Source: an uncultured Collinsella sp.
GTDB taxonomy: Bacteria; Actinomycetota; Coriobacteriia; Coriobacteriales; Coriobacteriaceae
DNA: 24,405 nucleotides
NCBI GenBank assembly: GCA_905210085.1
Contig: CAJLVJ010000029.1
Span: forward strand, 1-24,405
Direction of reading: 5' to 3'
Shown here piece after piece: positions 6,010-11,842 of the stretch (position 1 is its first letter; every line of letters starts with the position of its first letter). The position numbers and the translations under genes are program-made. The notes below the pieces were generated by a model that saw only the letters and a program-made list of their open reading frames with translations, had not been told where the DNA came from and made no database searches.

Positions 6010-6810
6010 CTACGGACGCTGGCCCATGCCACCCTCGAGGGTGACGGTCTCACCATTCATATACTTAAAGTCGGGACCGCAGAGCTGAACGACCACGCGG
6101 CCGATTTCCTTCTCGACGTCGCCGTAGTGGCCCGCCGGCGGCATGTGGACGTTGGCCTTGAACGCCTCGGGATAGGCATCCTGGAAGTTCTCGAGCGCAG
6201 CGGTCCAAGCAAGCGGGCACACGATGTTGACGTTGATGCCGTCCTTGCCCCACTCGTTGGCGGCAACGCGGGTCAAGCCGCGGATGCCTTCCTTGGCGGC
6301 GGCATAGCTGCACTGGCCGTAGTTGCCAAACAGACCGGCGCCCGAAGCAAAGTTGACCACGGAGCCCTTGGTCTCCTTCAGGTGCGGATAGGCCTTCTGC
6401 ATGTACAGATAGGTGGCATACAGACCGGAATAAATGGCCAGGTTAAACTGGTCCATGGTGTGGTCGGCAATGGTCACGCCCGAGGCGCTGGCCTGAGCGT
6501 TGTTGACGACGGCGTCGATGCGACCGAACTCCTCAATCGCCTTGTCGATAACGTTCTGTACGACGGCCTCGTTGTCCTGGCCGGCGGAGACATCGGCCTG
6601 AACAGGCAGAACCTTGACGCCGTACTCAGCCTCGAGAGACTCCTTGGCGGCCTCGAGCTTGGCGACGTTGCGGCCGGTGATGACGAGGTTCGCGCCCTCC
6701 TTGGCAAAAGCGATATCGATGCCGTAGCCGATGGAGCCAGCGGAGCCGTCCTTGAGCGTGGCCTTGCCGCCGCCGGTGACGATCACGGTCTTACCAGTGA
6801 AAAGTCCCAT
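6010..6810 (-). CDS. Short-chain dehydrogenase/reductase, 12alpha-HSDH-like
   Basis: A 266-aa classical SDR oxidoreductase. The Rossmann motif is TGGG...GSIGYGI (residues 12-31), the NNAQASASG segment replaces the usual NNAG (103-111), and the catalytic residues are Ser156, Tyr169 and Lys173 (YAAAK). TGRN after the second strand (Arg47) favours NADP(H). Overall wording (KEGANLVITGRN, NNAQASASG, SGLYATY, FASGAGLFGN, CSYAAAKEGIRGL) closely resembles what I recall of clostridial/Eggerthella-type bile-acid 12alpha-hydroxysteroid dehydrogenases. I cannot run an alignment. It differs by about 7 extra residues (TLKDGSA) in the glycine-rich loop. Start 6810 has AAAGGA six nucleotides upstream. Single-gene unit, divergent from the coiled-coil gene. 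The SDR call is firm; the substrate is a hypothesis. Confidence 0.9.
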   Translation of the reverse strand: MGLFTGKTVIVTGGGKATLKDGSAGSIGYGIDIAFAKEGANLVITGRNVAKLEAAKESLEAEYGVKVLPVQADVSAGQDNEAVVQNVIDKAIEEFGRIDAVVNNAQASASGVTIADHTMDQFNLAIYSGLYATYLYMQKAYPHLKETKGSVVNFASGAGLFGNYGQCSYAAAKEGIRGLTRVAANEWGKDGINVNIVCPLAWTAALENFQDAYPEAFKANVHMPPAGHYGDVEKEIGRVVVQLCGPDFKYMNGETVTLEGGMGQRP

Positions 6811-7104
6811 ACAAAGTCCTTTCGAATCGCGACGGGCCCGCCCGTCGACTGCGCGCATCCAACTTCACGCGCCAAAAGCTGAAATGCAACTTTAACGTGT
6901 TCAAGTAAAAAATAAAGGACACAGCGGGCGAACGGCGCAACGTCTTTCGGCGAAGGGAATGTCAAGCGCAAACTGAATATAGAGGCCGAATTTTTGCTAT
7001 CCAAGCGAGTCATCGAACACGTTTTGAAACTTTGCTGCGGGGCGCGGGATGTCGGCGCGAGACTTTATCATAGGGTGACAAACAACGATGAGGAGCACAT
7101 GCCT

Positions 7105-8868
7105 ATGACAGACGAGCTGGACCCCCAGACTCAACAGCATATTGATGATTCAGCAGACGTCGCCGCAGATACTGACGCTGCGACCTGCAATGATACCGAC
7201 GTCGACGACGCGGCTCTGGATAACGGCGCTGCGACGGAAATCCCTGCGGCCGAAGATGCCGACAAGCAAAACGACGATTCGGCCGCTCAGGACGACGCCC
7301 CCGAAAAGGACGCCGCCCCGCAAGCGGAAGGCCCCATCGAGGTGTCTTCGGAAGAAGAGCTCGATGCCGTCATGGACTCCATGATGGATGCCGTCAAAGC
7401 GATGAAAAACGCCGTGGCCGACGCCGATGTTGACGCCGAAGAAGAGGAGGCCGCCGAGGCCGCCTCGACCTTCGTGCCCGGCGAGACCCCCGTTGCCGAC
7501 CAAGGCAGCACCCTGCCCTCGTTCCTGCAGCTCGAACACCCCACCATTGGTGCCGATGCAGTTGACCCGCACGCCGCCGGCTTTTCAGTAGTCGAGGGCG
7601 GCACCGGCAGCATCGCCACGTCGCAGGCGCCCGATGTGGGCACGGAAAACGCCGCTCACCCGACCGCCCCGCACACCCCCGCAGCCAGCCGCGATCTGGG
7701 AAGCGCCGTCTCAAACACCGCCAACGCCGTAGGCACTTTTATCGCCCAGGGCGCCTCGGCCATGCGCGAGATGAATGCCGCGAAGAAGGCACTCGCGGAC
7801 GCCCGCGCTCACCTGGCCGAACTTGAGCAGCGCATCGCCGATCAAAGCGAGGAGCTCGAGACACGCCAGGATATCGCAGGCCGCTACGACCAAATTGTCG
7901 CCGAGCAGCGCCAGACTATCGAAACGGCACAAAAGGCCGCCGCGGCGGCAGAAATCGGCCGCGATACCCATGCTGCCAAGGCAACAGAGCTCAAGGCGCA
8001 GCTCGAGCAAATAAAAGAAGAGGACGATGCCACCGAGCGGCGTCTCAAAGCCGCGCTCGACGCGGTGGAGGCACGCGAAGCCAGCTCGCGCGAGACCGGT
8101 AACCGCCTCGTACGACGTCTCGAGGATTCCAAGCGCATCCGCGATAAGGTGCAGGCCGAGCGCGACGCCGGCGTTGCCGCAGCACAGCAAACCGTCGACG
8201 CCACGCGTGCTCAACTCGAAACACTGCGCCACGAGTATGCCGAGCTGCAGCGCAATCCTTCGGCAAACCCCGCCAATTACACGGTGCGCACCAACGAGCT
8301 TTCGATGCAGATCTCCGACACGGCCGATGCCCTGCGCAAAGCCGAGGAAGATGTCCCGAACATCACCGCCGATCTTGAGCACTCACTCGCGGCTGCCGAG
8401 CGCGCCGTCGAGCAGGCGCAAGCCCCCATCGCCGACGCCAAGCGCTCCCATCAGGCCGTGACGGCCGAGGCCGATGCCGCACGCGATGAGCTGCAGACCG
8501 CAAAAGCCGCCGCCGCAACGCGCCAGCGCGAACTGCGCGAAAAGATCACCGCCGAGGACAAGGCGCGTCGAGAGCAGGAGCAGGCCATCGCCGATGCCCA
8601 GGCGGACGTCGCGCACGCACAGTCGATCATCGAGCAGGCGACCGAGGTACATGACCATCCCGAGATTACCGAATCGCTCGCAGGCTCTCTGATCCGCGAT
8701 CAGGCCGAGTACGCCGAAACCGAGCGCGAAGTGGCCCAACTCGAAGCCGCCGAGGACGACGTGCGCGAGCGTACCCGCGACTCACGCGTCAAATTCACCG
8801 GCGCCATCGTCTGCATTGTCGCCGCAATCCTCGTGATCGTCCTGATCTGGCTGTTCGCGAGCAAGTAA
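7105..8868 (+). CDS. Tail-anchored coiled-coil membrane protein, unknown function
   Basis: A 587-aa protein I do not recognise. The first 130 residues are strongly acidic and low-complexity (Asp/Glu/Ala). Residues 130-210 are Pro/Gly-containing and probably disordered. About residues 215-550 form a long Ala/Glu/Gln/Arg-rich heptad-like coiled coil. A single hydrophobic segment (GAIVCIVAAILVIVLIWLF) ends the protein with ASK after it. With no signal peptide, the topology would be a C-terminal tail anchor with the coiled coil in the cytoplasm. GAGGAG precedes two close starts: ATG 7099 (3-nt spacing) and ATG 7105 (9-nt spacing, like tgt); 7105 is preferred. It could be a cell-envelope or division scaffold or a chromosome-organising factor, but nothing in the sequence decides. 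Confidence 0.8.
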   Translation: MTDELDPQTQQHIDDSADVAADTDAATCNDTDVDDAALDNGAATEIPAAEDADKQNDDSAAQDDAPEKDAAPQAEGPIEVSSEEELDAVMDSMMDAVKAMKNAVADADVDAEEEEAAEAASTFVPGETPVADQGSTLPSFLQLEHPTIGADAVDPHAAGFSVVEGGTGSIATSQAPDVGTENAAHPTAPHTPAASRDLGSAVSNTANAVGTFIAQGASAMREMNAAKKALADARAHLAELEQRIADQSEELETRQDIAGRYDQIVAEQRQTIETAQKAAAAAEIGRDTHAAKATELKAQLEQIKEEDDATERRLKAALDAVEAREASSRETGNRLVRRLEDSKRIRDKVQAERDAGVAAAQQTVDATRAQLETLRHEYAELQRNPSANPANYTVRTNELSMQISDTADALRKAEEDVPNITADLEHSLAAAERAVEQAQAPIADAKRSHQAVTAEADAARDELQTAKAAAATRQRELREKITAEDKARREQEQAIADAQADVAHAQSIIEQATEVHDHPEITESLAGSLIRDQAEYAETEREVAQLEAAEDDVRERTRDSRVKFTGAIVCIVAAILVIVLIWLFASK

Positions 8869-8894
8869 ACCAGCTGCCAAAAAACACTCAACGC

Positions 8895-8961
8895 AGTTGC
8901 GGTGAGATAGTTCCTGTTTAGCCATCAAAAAGGCCAATTCAAGAACTATCTCACCGCAACT
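8895..8961. repeat. TTGCGGTG palindromic repeat, complete copy
   Basis: AGTTGCGGTGAGATAGTTC (8895-8913) and its exact complement (8943-8961) form a perfect 19-bp stem around a 29-nt loop. Like the copy at 3309, the loop begins CTGTTT and ends TCAA. Its internal mini-stem is GCC...GGC, where the other copy has GGC...GCC. It lies 26 bp after the coiled-coil gene. Confidence 0.88.
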
Positions 8962-8982
8962 TATTTAGATTGATGCAAGGTG

Positions 8983-9037
8983 GTCATTGGGGACGTTCTT
9001 AAACGACTAGTCGAACAAGAACGTCCCCAATGACTAC
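8983..9037. repeat. GTAG/GGGGACGTTC hairpin (REP-like), short copy
   Basis: GTCATTGGGGACGTTCTT (8983-9000) and 9017-9034 form a perfect 18-bp stem. The 16-nt loop contains the palindrome CGACTAGTCG. On the minus strand the foot is GTAG (9034-9037). At its base this copy reads CATT/AATG where the copy at 5666 reads CGTT/AACG, so the pairing is kept. Confidence 0.87.
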
Positions 9038-9221
9038 TTTTCGTTAGAGACGCAAACGCCGATGTTATGGCGCGGACAGCGAAAACGCCCCTAAGCGAGC
9101 AAGGTGACGTGAAAGAGGAGGGCATTGACCTTCTGGTCATGCCCGACGATTGAACGTCAGATTGCCGCTTAGGGGCGTTTGCAGCGTCGGCCGGTTACGG
9201 CGTTTGGAAAACGCCGTAACC
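9034..9221. repeat. Conserved-loop structured module, copy 2
   Basis: Same order as 5817-6008: ACTACTTTTCGT, ACGCAAACGCCGATG, long hairpin, GCAGCGTCGGCC, terminal hairpin. The outer stem is AAACGCCCCTAAGCG (9083-9097) with 9166-9180 (perfect 15 bp), extended by GCAA/TTGC and TGACGT/ACGTCA. The inner stem GGGCAT/ATGCCC is capped by the same GACC-TTCT-GGTC. The terminal hairpin GGTTACGGCGTTT (9193-9205) pairs perfectly with 9209-9221, whose last base is the first base of the queA stop complement. It shares almost no stem sequence with copy 1. Confidence 0.82.
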
Positions 9222-10438
9222 TACTGAATGAGCATCGCGTCGCCAAAGCTGAAGAAGCGGTAGCGCTCCTCGATAGCGGCGGCGTAGGCATCCATGATCT
9301 GGTCGCGGGTGGCAAGTGCGCTCACGAGCATCATGAGCGTGGAGCGCGGCACGTGGAAGTTCGTGATCAGCGCGTCGACCACGTGATAGGTCGAGCCGGG
9401 CATGAGATAGAGCTGCGTTGTCGCGTTCTCGCGTACCACGATGTCTCCGCGGCCAAGCGTGTCGGCCCCGTCCTCGCGGCCTTCAAAATAGCGCGCCGTC
9501 ACGGCCGGATCGGACACCGGCGCGTCCGCGTCAAACGCGCTCTCGAGCGAACGCACTGCGGTGGTGCCGACGGCGATCACGCGGTGTCCCTCGGCCTTCG
9601 CCTTATGCACGGCGTCGACAACCTCCTGCGACACGTGGTAGCGCTCGGTGTGCATGACGTGCTGCGTAGGGTCGTCCTCCTCCACCAGACGGAAGGTATC
9701 GATGCCCACCTCGAGCTCGACGGCGGCAAACTTCGCACCCTTGGCCTCGATAGCGGCCATGAGCTCGGGCGTAAAGTGCAGACCCGCCGTAGGAGCGGCA
9801 GCCGAGTGCTCCTCCTTCATGGCGTAGACGGTCTGGTACTTCTCGGGATCGCCCTCGTAATCGGTAATGTAGGGCGGCAGCGGCACGTGACCGGCCGCAT
9901 GGATGGCCTCGTCGAGCGTGCGCGGGTCGCCGGCGGCATTGCAACCGGCCGGCTCAAAGCGCACCAGACGGCCACCACGGCTATCGGTGACAAAGTCGAT
10001 GACCTCGGCCGTCAGCACCACGGGAGCCCCCTCGGGCGCATGTGCGCCACCGGCGCGATACTCAATCTGGGCACCGGGCTTCAGGCGCTTGCCCGGCTTG
10101 ACCAGACACTCCCAAACATGGCCCAGCGGGTCAATATCCTCGCGGCGCTTGAGCAGCAGCGTCTCGACCACGCCGCCCGAGCCGGCCTTGCGACCAATCA
10201 GGCGGGCCGGCATCACGCGCGTCTTGTTGATGACGAGCACGTCACCCGGCTCGATATAGTCGATGATGTCGCGGAAGATGCGGTGCTCAACGGTACCGCC
10301 GTGCTCCAGCGGCGTTCCCGCCTGGGAGCCCTTGCGATCCACCACCAGCAAGCGGCAGGAGTCGCGCGGCTCGGCAGGAGCCTGGGCAATCAGTTCCTCA
10401 GGAAGGTTGTAGTCAAAATCATCGGTACGCATAGACAC
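9221..10438 (-). CDS. queA: S-adenosylmethionine:tRNA ribosyltransferase-isomerase (QueA)
   Basis: A 405-aa QueA, which transfers and isomerises the ribosyl part of SAM onto preQ1-34 of tRNA to give epoxyqueuosine. Motifs: FDYNLPEELIAQ at the N-terminus, VLVINKTRVMPARL, AAPTAGLHFT, AVGTTAVRSLES, FHVPRSTLMMLVSA and the C-terminal YRFFSFGDAMLI. It is longer than the usual 340-360 aa, with loops such as APEGAPVVL and the acidic ADTLGRGD region. A GTG start at 10438 is chosen because AAGGAG lies 8 nt upstream; the ATG two codons later would be 14 nt away. Downstream of queH on the same strand (64-bp gap), probably one transcript. Confidence 0.96.
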   Translation of the reverse strand: MSMRTDDFDYNLPEELIAQAPAEPRDSCRLLVVDRKGSQAGTPLEHGGTVEHRIFRDIIDYIEPGDVLVINKTRVMPARLIGRKAGSGGVVETLLLKRREDIDPLGHVWECLVKPGKRLKPGAQIEYRAGGAHAPEGAPVVLTAEVIDFVTDSRGGRLVRFEPAGCNAAGDPRTLDEAIHAAGHVPLPPYITDYEGDPEKYQTVYAMKEEHSAAAPTAGLHFTPELMAAIEAKGAKFAAVELEVGIDTFRLVEEDDPTQHVMHTERYHVSQEVVDAVHKAKAEGHRVIAVGTTAVRSLESAFDADAPVSDPAVTARYFEGREDGADTLGRGDIVVRENATTQLYLMPGSTYHVVDALITNFHVPRSTLMMLVSALATRDQIMDAYAAAIEERYRFFSFGDAMLIQ

Positions 10439-10488
10439 GTCGGATTCTCCTTATATAGCTAAAGTCCGCTCTACATCCTAGCAGGCTG

Positions 10489-10510
10489 ACGTCCCAAATG
10501 AACTACTTTT
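10489..10510 (-). repeat. GTAG...GGGACG motif overlapping the queH stop
   Basis: Minus strand reads AAAAAGTAGTTCATTTGGGA then CGTC. The TAG of GTAG is the stop codon of queH. It matches the flank of the REP-like hairpins elsewhere, but no good hairpin follows, so it may be a degenerate or single unit. Confidence 0.55.
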
Positions 10511-11078
10511 TGGCGGCTTTGCGCTCGTCGCGGATGCGGGCGCGGTCCATGGCCGCCTCGACAGCCGAGAACCGGCAGCCGCAGTAATTCTGTCGATACA
10601 TGCCAAGCTCGCGCGAACGGCGTGTCGCCTCGGGATAATACGGGCGAAAATCGCGAATGACCGGGGTGAGACCGCGGGCGGCAGCCAGACGCTCCAACAC
10701 GTCATTACAGGTTTCGAACAACTGATACGGCGAGACGGCGAGCGTCGTGCCCACAAACTCAAACCCGCGTTCCTGGGCCACACGGCACGCCTCGGCCAGA
10801 CGCAGGGCATAGCACGCGCGACAGCGACGGGGCCGATCGGCGCCCAGCGGGGCCACGCCGGTCTCCCAGCGCTCGCGGTCCTCCCCTGCCTCGATGAGCT
10901 CGATGTCGCCATCGGCACACCACCGGCGCAGCTCGTCCAAACGCCGCTGCCATTCATCGCGCGGTTGAATATTGGGGTTTGTCCAGCAGATTGTGGGCTC
11001 AAACCCTTCCTCGCGCAGCAGGCGAACCGGCTCAAGCGAGCACGGCGCACAGCAAGCGTGCAACAACAACGGCTTCAT
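10503..11078 (-). CDS. queH: Epoxyqueuosine reductase QueH
   Basis: A 191-aa member of the QueH (formerly DUF208) family, the cobalamin-independent enzyme that reduces epoxyqueuosine to queuosine in tRNA. Motifs: LLLHACCAPCSLEPVRLL at the N-terminus (adjacent Cys pair plus a third Cys), WTNPNIQPRDEWQRRL, CRACYALRLAEA, and the C-terminal YCGCRFS. These cysteines match the iron-sulfur/redox ligands of the family. Start 11078 has GGAGGAG with 6-nt spacing; the in-frame ATG two codons upstream abuts the Shine-Dalgarno sequence. Likely co-transcribed with queA, the preceding step of the pathway. Confidence 0.95.
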   Translation of the reverse strand: MKPLLLHACCAPCSLEPVRLLREEGFEPTICWTNPNIQPRDEWQRRLDELRRWCADGDIELIEAGEDRERWETGVAPLGADRPRRCRACYALRLAEACRVAQERGFEFVGTTLAVSPYQLFETCNDVLERLAAARGLTPVIRDFRPYYPEATRRSRELGMYRQNYCGCRFSAVEAAMDRARIRDERKAAKK

Positions 11079-11097
11079 CAACATCTCCTCCCCCGCA

Positions 11098-11145
11098 ATG
11101 ATTTTTTAATCCCCGTCCCAGAAAAATCATCCCAAAAAGACTACC
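11098..11145 (-). repeat. GTAG/GGGATG REP-like hairpin after the DUF3267 gene
   Basis: ATGATTTTT (11098-11106) and AAAAATCAT (11122-11130) form a perfect 9-bp stem with a 15-nt loop containing GGGACGGGG on the minus strand. GTAG precedes it on that strand, and its TAG is the stop codon of the DUF3267 gene (11141-11143). It may also act as a terminator, though no T-run follows. Confidence 0.6.
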
Positions 11146-11710
11146 TTGCGAAAAAGCGCACGCCAAAGGACGTGTCCTCGCAGGCGACAATGCGGCGGTC
11201 ACGCAAAATGGTCCGCACGTAATACCAGTCGCCTACACAGCCCGACAAATGCAAGCCGGCCGCCAGGTAGCACAGCAGCGGATAGCCCGAGAACGCAAAC
11301 CCCAGGGCAAACGCCGACGTCACAACAACCGTCGGCGCCAGACAAACCGCCACGTACCGCCGACGCGAATACACAACGCCCTCGGCGCAGGCATAGATCA
11401 TCGCCGTCTCGCGATTCGCCCCAAAGGTCACCTGCGCGCCCGCAGGCGCCAGCAGCTTAAAAAACACACCGTGCACCAGCTCGTGCACGGCAAATGACGC
11501 CGCCGAAACCGCAGCCAAGCCGACTAGCCAATCCAAGACTGCCGTCCAGCCGCCCGCGTCAGCCGCATCCAAGTCTGCAGGCCCGCCCAACAGCACAAAC
11601 ACCGGCACCAGGCACACGGCAAACACGCCGACGACGGCCATCCCCCACACAAAGCAGGCGTGCAGAAAATCCTCGTCTTCAAACGCATGTATGTTGGAAA
11701 TCTCATTCAT
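11141..11710 (-). CDS. DUF3267-type integral-membrane zincin-like protein
   Basis: A 189-aa polytopic membrane protein. Hydrophobic segments lie near residues 18-42, 58-80, 112-135 and 135-155. HELVH (76-80) is the HExxH zinc-binding signature inside or next to a membrane segment, followed by GVFFKLL, the arrangement of the DUF3267 (putative zincin peptidase) family. A third ligand is not obvious. If active, it would be an intramembrane or membrane-associated metalloprotease; the substrate is unknown. The start ATG at 11710 has only a weak Shine-Dalgarno (TAAGA), and no better upstream start exists. Divergent from the MetRS-like gene. Confidence 0.75.
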   Translation of the reverse strand: MNEISNIHAFEDEDFLHACFVWGMAVVGVFAVCLVPVFVLLGGPADLDAADAGGWTAVLDWLVGLAAVSAASFAVHELVHGVFFKLLAPAGAQVTFGANRETAMIYACAEGVVYSRRRYVAVCLAPTVVVTSAFALGFAFSGYPLLCYLAAGLHLSGCVGDWYYVRTILRDRRIVACEDTSFGVRFFAR

Positions 11711-11842
11711 AGCATCTTAGGATAGCGCCCCTGCCACGTACCCGTCCGCATGTGCGATAATGTCGAACGATATGCACGAATTGACCACCGCGCCGCCGAG
11801 CCCCGCGCCCGGCCGCGCTCCCACCATATGCGAAGGAGTCCC

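Noticed and set aside
6811..7098. Promoters for the SDR and coiled-coil genes
   Set aside because: TTGAA-type and TATCAT-like hexamers can be found, but none have 16-18 nt spacing, so I do not list them.
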